64,000 bases of DNA from positions 6,758,001 to 6,822,000 of the forward strand of contig NC_092605.1 in NCBI RefSeq assembly GCF_047663525.1. Direction: 5' to 3'. The stretch's first letter is position 1, and the number at the start of each line of letters is the position of its first letter. The notes under the pieces are model-generated. The model worked only from the letters and a program-made list of their open reading frames with translations, did not search any database and was not told where the DNA came from. Both the position numbers and the translations under genes were made by a program. Below, piece by piece: positions 50,761 to 62,700 of the stretch. Source of the DNA: Anas platyrhynchos (lineage: Eukaryota; Chordata; Aves; Anseriformes; Anatidae).

Positions 50761-52324
50761 TGCTGTCCAAACTACCTCAAAGAGGGAAGCTGCTGTGGGG
50801 TTTGAGCTGCGGGCCCCGCGCAGCCCCGCACTCACACCACGTGCCCAAGCAGTGTCAAGACACAGGCGTGTTTGTAGGCGCTCTGCTGGAGGATTAACAC
50901 TGAATTAACAGCCAAAACACAAAGGTGAATCCTTTGAATTAACACTGGGGTGATAAACAAACAACAGGCCTGGAAATCACTGCAAATCAAAGGTGGGGAG
51001 GGAGCGAGGTGCCGGACTTTTCCTGCACTCCATGGTTAGGTGTGGACCAAGCCCTTTGTGCTGCTTTGCCAGCGCCTCTGGCAGGGCAGTGCCTCCGCTG
51101 CCCCAGCGGCAGGCTCTCTTCAGCCATCATTCACTTTTACTCCTTTCTACAAGTCTTAGTAACACTCCCATAAACAGGTTTTTAATGCAATCCTTTTCCC
51201 CTCGCACGCTGCATGTTAAAGATTAGCAGAGGCATTTTATTGCAGGTAATAAAGAACCCTGATGTCAAAGATTTTAACAAGCCAAGCGCTCCATGGGAAA
51301 AGCCCGGCGGGCTCCAAACACACTTCTGCTCTGCAGCCTCTGTCAGGGAGAGGGGGAAGAGATAAGGAGATTTCTGGGAAAACATCTCAGATTTTATCTG
51401 TTTTGTTTTTGCTTTTTTTTTTTTTTTCCCCTGACATGAACAGACCCATGGTGACCTCTCTCCCAGCCATGCTCCCTGGCCTGGCATCTCCTGAGCTCAA
51501 TGCAGAGCGAGCTGGTGCTGCACATATCCCCGTGGACTTGTGCAAGGGAGACATTACCCCTTAAGAAGAGCAACTTCAGGTTTAAGTCTTTTGGGAGCTG
51601 CAGTTCATTCTCCCCAACAAATCCTCCTGGGCAGGCCTGCAGCCAAGCAGAAGCAAGCAACAGGTGGGTGCTGCAGCCCCCACAGTACCCCACAGCACCT
51701 CCAGGGTGCTCTCACCCCGACCAAAACACAAAGGTGAAAGCTAGCAGCCTTTACAAAACACCAAGGAAAGTGACACCCCCAGGGGGACCTCAGTCTCCTG
51801 ACAGTCACAGAACAGAGTCCCTGCTCCTGCCTGCCCAGGGCATGTCAGGCTCCTGGTGGGGGCATTGGGGGAAGGACAGAAGCACTGTCCTGCCACCTAC
51901 TCTCTGCAACCTCATTTTTTTTAACCATTTTCTCTGCTCAATTGCACAGCCAGAACCCCTAACGGGCGCCATGTGTGGAGCAGCACTCACTGAGCATACC
52001 ACACACCCCAGCACAGGAGGGAATGGGCTGCCCAGCAGCACTCTGGCTGCGCAAAGTGCTGCCAACCCAAACCCCTTCGAGGGCACGCACACCACCCCAT
52101 ACAAGGCTCGGTTTCCACACCTCTGCTTGCTGTCAGAGCGTGGCCACAGCCTGAGAATCCAAGGGAGGACACGTGCACGTGAGAGCAGCCCACGCTGTCC
52201 ACAGAGCAGCTGACAAAACTATTTCTGCCCACAAATCAAAGCTGAAAAACCTCATGATACTCTCCAGGAGCCCAAAAAGCCTTTTTCCCACTCCCTTTCC
52301 CCTCTCTAAGTGGGTGGAGTGGGA
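50761..52324. other. GC-rich DNA without a supported gene
   Basis: A 237-codon plus-strand frame (51,500-52,213) shows no known domain and is crossed by equally long frames on the other strand. A T15 run lies at 51,413-51,427. Confidence 0.5.
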
Positions 52325-52397
52325 AAAGGAAATTGGAAATTCTTTGGAATTGGTGATCTTGAAGGTCTTTCCCAACCTGGACAACTCCATGACTATC
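52325..52397 (+). mobile_element. CR1 LINE 3' tail fragment
   Basis: TTGGTGATCTTGAAGGTCTT followed by TCCCAACCTGGACAACTCCATGAC is the characteristic CR1 3'-terminal sequence in plus orientation. The insertion is short and diverged, and the terminal 8-bp repeat is degenerate. Confidence 0.65.
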
Positions 52398-55300
52398 TTT
52401 GCCCATCCCTCCTGGCTGTGTTGTGTACCCCAGAACTGACTCACGTGCCCACGGTTGGTTTGCACCACTGGCTGCAGCTGCACAAAGGGGCAGGGGAAGG
52501 AGTCCTGCAGGGCCAAACATAAGACTGCAAGCAAGTAATGTCCCCTGCAAAACCCAGGCCAGCCCGGGGCTGCAGGATGGGCTCGCAGAAGCAGCGCTGC
52601 TCGTGGAGACCCCCAGAGCCACCCTCCTGCCAGCCCCCTGCCAGGTGCAGGGTGCTCTCTTCACTTTCCCATGACCGGATTCAGCAGCAAACAGCAGAAA
52701 ACACATATCCTGGTGGTAATTAATCTGACAAGAAGTCAGGAGATGCTGATTAAGTGTCTTGTATTGCAGAGGATCACAGGTAATTGGGAAGATAAGCTCC
52801 TTCACAAAGCTGGCAGGCTGCGCACTTAGAAGAGATCAAGGAGGAGATAGCAGTGGCAGCGCTGGGATTCACCACATCCCACAGCCAGCGGGTCCTGGTG
52901 GCTCCCTGCCACCAAGGCAGCACACACAAACAGGGGCAGCCTGGTGGGCTACCTGCAGAGCCCTTAACCCCAGAGCATCCCTGGTCCCAGCAAGGTGGGT
53001 GATGGCACCAGACAGAGCAATTTGGCTGCCAGGCACCCCCAGCAGTGCCCCCAGGAGCCATCCCACTCTCTGTGACTCCCCAGCAGTGCCCCCTCATTCC
53101 TCCCTGCTCAGAAGCACCTACCTGACAGCTTTCCAGCCCTGCAAGACCACAGCACTCCCTGGAGGGTCATGGCTCTAATTCAGGCACTCGTGCTAACGCC
53201 ATACCTACACGTGTACACACGCATGGTTTGTAGACACACAGCCAAGCTTCTTTGGGAAGAAGTCAGCAGCCACCAGGTTCTCTGAGTCCTGCACCACAGA
53301 TCCCTACAACTGGCTCCAATTAAGCTGCTTTCACCTGCTTTCCCAGGTGATGGAGATCACCTAAATCAGAGATGCTCTGAAGGTGGACAAGGAAAAATTG
53401 GGCTGTTCATCTACCACAGCAACACTGTTCGTCTAACACCACCTAGAAAATGGAAGAAATATTGTCCTCAAAGAAGAGCAGACCATAGGTAATGGAATGT
53501 TTCCTTAATGAATGTGAGCAGAATTCAACAAACATCCCTCAAAGGAGCAGAAAATCAGAAAGCTTCTCTAGGGAAAGATTTTTCAGCAACACGAGGGAGT
53601 TGCATCCTGGAAGACGATCACAAGCCAGGGCTGGATGGTAGAAACAGGGCAGAAGTGCTTGCCAGAGCTCGCTGCAAGGCCCAGGGAGCTCATAGGAACC
53701 ACAGCTGGAGCCCAGCTCCATCACAGGACACCGCAGAGATCTCATTCTTCATCTCAACCCAAAATGCCTGAGACAACAGGGACACAACTGCCTGCCAGTC
53801 CCGCTGGAGCAGACGGCCCTTTATTGTGCTGTAGAGGCCACCACTGTCCATGGGACAGCTCATGCAGCCAAAAAGGACCTGTCCTGTTCAGACAAACAAA
53901 GCATTGTTCTGCTCCTCACCCACCTTTCTCAAGTTTCCTTCCACTGGTACAAAGGCAGGATTTCCACACTCTCTCCAAACCTGCTAAAATAAGCACCAGA
54001 TGCATCATCCAGCTCCCAGCCACCCTCGCTGAAACAGATCTTGCTGGTAAACTCTCGCTAAACTTGTCAGAGGCAAAAATGCCTTCCAGATGGGCCTGGG
54101 AAGTGAGGGCTTGGGAATTTCAGCATTTTTTTTTTCATACACAAAATTCTGCAGAAAATATCAACGCTGCCCTACTACAGAGCCAGCCTTGGCCTCTTCA
54201 GCCCAGAGCTCTGACATGGGGGCTTGGGTGATTTTCATCAGCTAAAGTGGTTTTGAGGATCCAGTACCAACCAGTGTCACCCAGTCTCCCACTGGTGCTA
54301 CGAAAGGACGTTTTTCCTGGCAATAAAGCTGGTGGCCGGGCTTTTAATTGCCAGCAAATGGCAAGAGGAGCAGCACACGAGCTTCCCACACCGTGCCGCT
54401 CCTGTCACTGCAGGGACAGGACCCAAGAGAGATGCAGTTGGTGAAGGTTTCCCCAGCAGGCCAGCACCTCCATGCTGCTCACCTGCTGGGTCTGAAAGCC
54501 CTTGCCATGCACCCAAGTGAGGCACAGATGTCCTATGTATTCTTTATATCTGCTCGGATGGCTATGACTTAAACATATTCTCCCCGAGGCTCAGGCTGAT
54601 GCAAAATCCCATAAGGTGTGCTGGGGTCAGACCCAGCTCCCCCTGATTTCAGGAAAAAAACCTTACTGAATTTTGATCTGTTCCCAGTCCTCCTCTAAGC
54701 AGAGGGGGCTTTCGCATGTCCTGAGACCTGCTGCTGGCTTTGCAGCCTGCTTTTTGCTGTGTTTCATAGCTCAGCGTGCTCCCGGGGTTGGTAGGGTGTG
54801 TGGGGCTTGAGTCACAGCTTGCAGCTACCAGAACAAAATCAAGGCCCAGCTGCCCACCTGAGATTTAGTAGATATTCTGCTTTTTAGCTGCCAGCATGAC
54901 TTTCTTTCTGATCATTTTTCTGGCAGCAGCAGATGCATGACATAGGCAGTAAGCCCTCTGCAGCTGCACATCATCCTTTAATGACAATTCACAAACCCAT
55001 GAAGACTTCACAGACAGCATCCCATCACCCATCCCCAGGGCATGCAGCAACCCTGCTTTGGCTGCATATTTAGGAGGAATTTTCTTTTCTTCTCTTTCTC
55101 TGATTAGAGATTGGAGAGGCTGGGCAGTCACACCATACTTTACTGAGGTTAAACAGGGCAGCAGAAGTAGAGCCGTGTCTGCCAACATCCAGGGCTGTGG
55201 CTCCTTTTCTGAGCACGGGGGATGGCTACAGCTGGCTGGGGTTTGAGACTGCTCCTTACACCACAGCTACTGATTCCTGTTAATCAGCAGGGGATGGGCT

Positions 55301-57089
55301 GACCTCCCTGCAGGGGCAGGAAGGGGCATTTTCATTGCAACTTTATTAAGGGCATCTGCTGCTTGGCACCACTGCAACCTACCGTTTTTCTTTGCTCAGT
55401 GCTATCAACACCTCTCGTTCTTTCAGATCTGTGTCTGTGAAAGGCAGACGTTGCCCAGCCAGTGGATCGGGAAGGCAAGCCTTGGGAGGGAAGGATGGGA
55501 GCTGCCCCTGTGCCCAATACAGCTGGATGAGTGTGCCCAGCTCCCCAGGCTGCAGAGAAATCCCTTTGCATCCAATTCACCATTTCTCCCATCGACACCC
55601 CAAGGACAGGATGAGGGCTTGATCTGAAGCAGAAATGAATAAAGGAACTGCGGAGGGGGGGGGGGTGTCTGGGTGTTGTACTTGTGCTCTTTCAGGAGCA
55701 TAAATACCACTTTATTTCCTAACCATTTTATAGGGAACTCACACTGAACATTTCCAAGTCATTCAGAGCAAGCAGGGGGTGAAGTCTCTTCCCTCAAGAT
55801 GCATTCACTCGTTTTCTGGAAAAATACATCAAAAAAGCAGAAAGCTGCAGATTTGCCCCAGGTCACAGGGAACTCTGCTGCCCCACCAGGCCCCCAGCAC
55901 CACTTTCTGCTCCCAGAGCCAGCACGGGAAGGAGGAAGGCGAAATAACACTTCATTAGAGACCTGACACCAACGTGGGCTGAGCACGAAGGAGTTTCCCT
56001 CTCTGCACATGGGTTCCTCAGGGTCCCAAAAGCTCAGAGCGCAGCACTTTGATTTACCCGAGCAGGAACAGCCTCCCCCTGCTGCCAGACCCGCTTGCGG
56101 TGCTGCTGCCTGCTGGGGATGGCACAAGGGTCACAGAGGCGATGCCACTCAGCTGCTCTTTTTCTCCAGCTCTGCAGCCTCATGGAAAATTTCCCCCAAA
56201 AGCTCTTTTCCAGGCTGGCCAGTAGATGGGGATGGAAGAGCAGCCAAGGTGTGATGTGGGGGGACAGGGGTCCTCCAGCCCAGCTGCCCCCGATGGCTGC
56301 CAGGGCTCAGCTGGCATCGGGTGCTGCAGTGGCAGCAGCCAGAGCAGGGCCAGGGTGAGCAGCTCCCAGATCAGGCTCTGGGCTCTCGTCCCTGTCCCTA
56401 GGGCAGCCAGGGCAGGCGATGAACCCTGAAACAACTCTACCTGGGGTCTGCCTGCTCCCTGGTTCTCTGATGGCCTGGGGCAGGAGACCCGTCCTCACTG
56501 TGCACGTCCCCCCTGCCACATGGGGAGGCAGGGGGCCAGGAGGGCCAGTCTGGGATCTCATCCTGCCACAGTGCCCCTACCCAACAGAAAGAACATGGCC
56601 AAGTGTGGGCTCTTCCTGCAAAATGACCCCAAGAAGCCCACCACGTGCCTCCTTTGCCTGGATGTACATGCTGTAACCCCCCCAGCGCACACATCCTGCG
56701 CCTCCAAGTCTGCTTGTGTTCAACCAAGAGGCTGCGTGGAGGGGAGGCCATTCGGAAACCAGGACAGAGCCCAGAGGGGCAGCTCAAACAGCTCTGCCAG
56801 CCTCTTCCCCCTGCCACGGGGGACCAGCTGGGCTGAATTCCCAGCAGAACATTCGCTTTGGGATTTACCCAATGGATGAGGAGGGCCAGTGAGTGGGGCA
56901 GGCAACAGAGGATGCCAGGAGGCTTCCCCGCAGAGCAGCGGCGCCTCCTGACCCTGGCACACAACGCTCCTGTCGGGAGCTGGGCAGCCAGCTCCGAGCA
57001 GACCCCGGAGCCAGCCGCCTTCCAAAGTAAAGGAATGGGAACAAGCAAGGAACAACGCCCTGCCCCTGAGCTCCGCAGTGTCAGGAGCC
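52398..57089. other. GC-rich DNA without a supported gene
   Basis: Numerous chance open frames and no recognised exon, RNA gene or transposon. A G-rich run lies at about 55,656-55,667. Confidence 0.5.
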
Positions 57090-57760
57090 CTCATTATGCC
57101 CATGTGTAATTATACTGTTAATTACTGACCATAAAGCTCTAAAGAAAACAGACCCGAAGTGAATATAACACCGATGCAAAGCCCTAAGAGATGGCTCTAT
57201 GGCTGCTGAGCTAATGTAGACCAAGCTGCGTTTTCTAAACCCAAACTGAATTTGCAATTAGCTCTCCTTGTCGCCTAAGTCTGACAAAAGACCTTCCTGC
57301 GCTTAGTGCCGAGAAGGGATGTCTCCGAGCTGCCGTCAAACTACAGGGGCTTACAAAAAGCCAACCGGAGCAGAGCGGAGGGACCAGAATCCCAAACGTC
57401 TCTTTGGGCTGAGCAGGGCTCTTGTTTGAGTTTGGATTTGCTGCACACTCAATGTATGTCGCTGAGCAAGCCACTTAATCTGACCCTGGCCCGAAGTTTA
57501 GCTGTCTGTCAAACGTTAGAAAAGGGCTTTGTCTGCCTCGCAAGGGCTCGGAGGTTTAATTACCGCCTGTGCCAAGATGCCCTTAGGTGGAAGCTGCAAT
57601 GCAAATGCAAAGTATCATTATTGGGGCTTAGCAAATAACTCAAATGTTTTTCTGCAGCAACTCCCTCGAAAAGAAATTAGATTCCTTTCTGGTGCACTCG
57701 GGAGCCTTTCCAGGCTCTCTTGTTGTGACACTGGCGGTGAGTGGAGAATGAAGAACATGA
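57090..57760. other. AT-rich island, candidate conserved enhancer
   Basis: Begins with GTAATTATACTGTTAATTAC, which carries two homeodomain-type TAAT/ATTA sites, and continues as complex, non-repetitive sequence with AAAGCTCTAAAG and CAATTAGC. Its composition differs sharply from both sides. No coding frame of interest. Confidence 0.35.
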
Positions 57761-59499
57761 AGGTAATTCACCAAAAGTCAGTGCCCGGCTCCTAAACCTG
57801 CGCCTTGCTCCAACCGCACGCCCCAGCCCGCTGCCAGGACAGGCGCAGGAGGGAGCAGCACCCTGGCATTGTGCAAGGCACAGGGTGTGGGCAAGGTCCC
57901 TTGGGGACCCACAGACATCAGCTGCAACAGCCCTACACCAGGTCCAATGCGGGCATCCCAAGGATGGCAGCACCAGGGGAGCTCATTGGGCCTTGCCGAG
58001 CAAGGTGTGCATTGAAGAAATGGAGATGAGGGAGAAGGGGGGGTTGCTAAAAACATCTTCACTGCAAAACACACATCCCGAGCAGCTCAGGCTCTGCAAA
58101 TCCTGATGATTTACACCATTTCACACTCGCCTCTGAAAAGTCTGGGGCGAACATTTTCATCATAAATTCCTGGGGATGGCCAGGCTCTGGGGCTAAGCGG
58201 ATGCCAGAAAGCACCAGGAGCTTACGAGGGTCTGACAAAAGCTCCTGGTTCCCACTGCAATCCCTCGCTGCCTCCTCTCACCACTGCATGGGGGCGGCCG
58301 ACCCCGACCCCAACCCCATCCCCGTCCCCACGATGCACAGGAACCCCGCGGAGCCCCGGCCCCTGCAGCGGTCTCGTGTGAGTGGGAAGGGCGCGGGGGA
58401 ATATTTGCAATTAGCTTTACAGAAAACATTTGCCTGAAACTGGATGCTGTGTGAAACTCCTGAACTCCCCTGGTGCTTTCGGAGCTGGGGGCGAGTGAAG
58501 GGAGGGGGGAGGTTGGAAGAGCTTTTTGTTATTTCGGCTGCAGAGCACGCGCGGTTCGGCTGGCCGGAGCCAGGGTGGGATTCAGAAGCCGGCAGCTGCC
58601 TCTGCACATCCCACCCCAGCTGGACACGGTGCTGGGTGCAAGCAGAGCAAAAATGCAATGGGAGGAAGGGACCCGAACCCACCCAACAGCTCCTGCACCT
58701 ACCCCGCTGCTTTCTCCTCGTCCCCAAGCTAAACCTGCCCCAGCCACAGCCAAGCTTGGCCACCAGCAAGCCCGACTGTGTGGTGCATCCCGTCTGCTTC
58801 ACTTCTGCCCTCTGTGGCTGCTTCCTGCCCTAAGCCCATGCTCCAGCCTGAAAGGGCCGGGTGCTTCAGCGCCTGCCTGGCCCCATGCAGAGCGCAGACC
58901 GATTTGATGCAATTCTCTCCAAAACGCAGCAGCGTCACTAAAACCAGCCCGGTGTGCGGTGCACACCTCAGCAGAACAGAGCTCCTGCCCCACCGCAAAA
59001 TCCTTTGGGGCTTATTTTGTTTGTGTTGTTTTTTCAAAACTCTGGCAATTAGCAGCACAGAAACAGCTCCTGCTTAATTTGCTTTTCCTCCTCTGGCTGG
59101 GCGTTTCCTCCCCACCAAGGCTGCTCCAGCCCCAGTTCCACTCTGTGGGCTCTGAAATGTCTGCGGCCCCCATCCCGGAGCAGAAACTCTGCTGGGGGAG
59201 GCAGCCGGGTGTTTTTCAGCTGCAGCTGATGCCTGACTGCAGTGTTTGGGACTGCTTGGGTGTGATTTTTCAGCAGAAACAAGCATCCCTCTGCTCGCTA
59301 AGAGCTCCCTGCACCGCTTTTCCCTTTGGCGTCCCCCATGCGCGCCAAGTCCTGTGCCTGCAGATGCCCCAATGCCTGTGTGGCCCCGCGCCTGTGCTCC
59401 CAGCTGAGCCCCAGCCCTCACAAATCCCTCGTGGCCGAGGCACGTGGTCTCTGAGGTGGATCTGCTGCGCAGGCTGCGGCAATGAGAAGAAGCAAGACC
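57761..59499. other. GC-rich DNA without a supported gene
   Basis: Overlapping long frames on both strands with no family resemblance. Nothing else seen. Confidence 0.5.
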
Positions 59500-59717
59500 A
59501 TTCGTAATTAAAGAAACCCGTTGCAAATTAGTTAACAGTACAAGCTCGCACCGAGGCCAAAGCTATTAAAAGTCTGAAGCTGCTCAGCCAAGCCACACTC
59601 AAGCTACGACTAGTCGGAAAAAATAAAGTTAATAAAATATCCTTGAAATGAAACACAGATCATGTACTTGATCTGCATATTTATAAAAGCCCAGCATAAT
59701 CCAGCTAAAGCTTCCAG
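59500..59717. other. AT-rich island, candidate conserved non-coding element
   Basis: Contains GTAATTAAAG, TTAGTTAACAGT, CTATTAAAAGTC and GCATATTTATAAAAG within GC-rich DNA. GTTAAC is an HNF1-like half and TTAATT is homeodomain-like. It ends at an A23 run (59,718-59,740). Confidence 0.3.
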
Positions 59718-59740
59718 AAAAAAAAAAAAAAAAAAAAAAA
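59718..59740. repeat. A23 homopolymer
   Basis: Twenty-three A directly after the AT-rich island. With the preceding TATTTATAAAAG it might be a decayed retrocopy tail, but no gene body was recognised. Confidence 0.92.
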
Positions 59741-62700
59741 GGTCTCGCTGGCCTTTCATCCTGCCTGTGATTCCTCAGGGAATATCAGTTTGCCTCCAGC
59801 CAAGTCAGATGGGATGAAAATTCACCTTAAAAGGGGCGAGATCTACAGGGGAAAGGGGCCGAGAGCCGCCCCTGCGAAGCACAGTGGGAAGGTCTGTGGG
59901 CACGTTCAGGGCAGCACTGGGAGGGGAGCCAGCCCACGTGCTCACGGAGCTCTGGGCATTGCAGCATTTGCCCCGTGCTTGAGTCCCCAGTCACACCTTA
60001 GAAGCTCAGGGACTCTGGGGACAGAGCCCAGAGGCCAGCCAGGTCTGCACAAGTCCACCCTGGAGCCTGGTGGCAAAACACGAGACCTCCTCTTGGCAAC
60101 TTGTTGGTCCAGCACTGGATATCGAGCTTTCTGCAAAAATCCTATGTCCCCCCTTTGTTTAAGGGACTCCTGCACTCACCAGCCATGGGGCAGAGAGGAT
60201 GAGGAGCATCTCTGGGATTTTGCACTGGGATCAATGCCACAGGATGAAGCAGCATCCTCCCGGCTCAGATTAATCCCTGCTACCACTAAAATCACACTTG
60301 CACAATAGCACTGTGCTTGGCTTCCTAAAAAAACTCTGCATGGATACGGCTCGGGACCACAGCCCCCAGGGACCACAGTGTCTGTGTCCCCCAGGGAGCA
60401 GCAGGAACCACCAAGCCCCACTGTGCCAGAGCACCTGGGTGGCTGCACACACCGCGAGCTGTCAGCGAGCTCCTGCCAGCACGGCGAGGGATTTGGCAGG
60501 GGGGGTTTGAAGGAGCACGACGCCGGCTGGGAGATTAACAGCTTCACCCAGGAGGAAGAGCTGGGGAGGGAAATCTCAGGGACGTCAGGGCTTGGAAGGG
60601 AAGGATGCTCAGAGCTGCTTCGTGCGAGCGCATATATAAATACTTGTGCGAGCACAAGGGAAACCACAAATAATATCCACCCCAAAAATTACCCAGGAAG
60701 TGGCTCCAGAGATTATCGTCTTGGCTACAGGGCAGTAGGAAAAAGTGATTTCATGCCAGCAGAACCAGTGGGCTCATAATGCATTCAAGAGGTCAAACAG
60801 GGTGAGCGAAGTTGGAAGGACCATTAAGACCAAAACTGACATTTACATTAAAACCTCATCTAGACTGGGGTCCTGCAGGGGGGCGGCTTGAACCTCTCCT
60901 CTTCTTCCCAACCAGCATCAAACACCAGTGCTGCAGAGCTCTGCGGCAACCCTGGCAGCAGGACCGAGCCCTAGTCCAGCTCCCCAGTTCAACCAGTGCT
61001 TTTCCCCAGTCTGACCCATGCACATCCCCAGTGTGAAGCTGACCCTGGCAGGAGGTATGGGCTGCCGCTCCCTCCAGAATTAAATGCTCTCTGCACCTTG
61101 CTACAAAGGGGTGGTGGCAGCTGGGGTATTGCTGCTGCCCTTGTCCCATTGCCACCAGCCCTAGCACCAGACCCCCTCTCAGCACCTCCCGTCCTGTCTT
61201 GCATTGCCCAGAAGAGCCAAGTCACATCCAGCTTCCAGCCAACATCCCAAGGGACATCTCACTCCAGCAAACACAGCCTGAAACTCTTTGCAGCCCTGCA
61301 GGTAAGGCAGGACCTCTGGCTCTCCTCCTGACTTTGAAATCCCTCCCCCATCACCCAGCGCCTCTGTGTGAGTCAGTGCCCGCACTTAGGATGATGAAAA
61401 CAATCCTTCATCTCTCTGGTGATTGCCTTTGTACTCCGGAGACAGCGGGCTGCATGCTGTCACCCTGCAAATATGTGTTTCTCACTCTCTTGGCTGCCGA
61501 GAGCACACACAGCCAGCAGGTACCAGCGCTGCTCAGAGCTCAGGCAGCAGACGCGAGGCGAGGAGCATGCCTGCACCCACGTCTGGTGCTTGCAGGGATG
61601 AGGCTGTCTGGGCTTCCCAAAAGTTGCTTTTAGAGCAGCCCAGCCTCAATCCAAGCTCTGGTCTCCACTCTTTCCCACTCCCTCCTCTCCTCTTTCCTTC
61701 CCTGTCTCAATGAGGCAGGGTGAGGCTCTTAATCATGAGGCCATGAGCTCTGAGCCTGCAGGTGGCCGCCAGCCCAGCCCCAGCCCTTTGGGCCCCAGCC
61801 CTGCTGGCACGTGGCTGAACAAAGCATCGGCTCCACTCACTCACGGGGGAGAGAGGAGCAATGGGGCATCACAAGGAGGAGATGAGATTTGTCACCTCCC
61901 CCATCCAGGCTCAGGACAGCAGTGACACGGGGCCACCAGGGCAGGACAGGGTGATGGTACCCCTGTGACAGGCAGTGCTGGTGCCAGCTGGCAGTGTAGG
62001 ACCCGGCTCCATCTGGGACCTTGGCCAGATGGGACAGCAGTCAGGAGCAATGGGACACCGCAGCCACCTCCTCCTGTGCCCTGTTGCCAGCAGGGATGGT
62101 GGCACGGGCACACGGGTGCTTGGAGGGCAGTGCAGGGAAGAGCAGCAGCTGAAGGGCTTCAGCTCGGCCTTGCTGCCCAAGCCAGGGCACATGTGGAGGC
62201 TTCTCCACCCAAATCGGGGCTTTTGGTGGGCTGGAGTACTGCATCCGTGGCCATGGAAGGAGGCCAGAAGGAAGGCAAGCATCTGCCTGTAGTTACACAA
62301 GAAGTTTGTGGAGAGGAAACAAGCCCAATTTTCCCAAGTCCCGATGATGCTGGGATGGACAACGCTTCCCCCGCGAGCCACAGGGATGCTTGGAGGTGCC
62401 AGGAGCGCAAGCAGACCCGGCTGGGCCCTGACTCCCCCCCAAGGTCAGGGCAGTGCCGGAGGAGACAGCTGCCTCCCCCTGCTTTCCCACCTCCTGTCCT
62501 GGCCGTGGGCAGGGGGCTGCCCCACTGCACCCCCAGGAACCCACCAAGCCCCATCCCAAGTCATGGAGCGCCCCGGCCCCAGCGCATTATATGGGGATGA
62601 ATCACTCGCTGACCTCTGCCTTCTGCAGTGTTCGGTTTCTAATTTTATGGGCTGTATCAGCAGGGTTATTGAATCCAGATGTCCTCAAAATGCAACCACA

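Noticed and set aside
51500-52213. 237-codon plus-strand frame
   Set aside because: Same reasons: low-complexity, Pro/Ser-rich chance frame without splice or promoter support.
60795-60850. Weak CR1-like stretch around AGTTGGAAGGACC
   Set aside because: Too short and diverged to call without an alignment.
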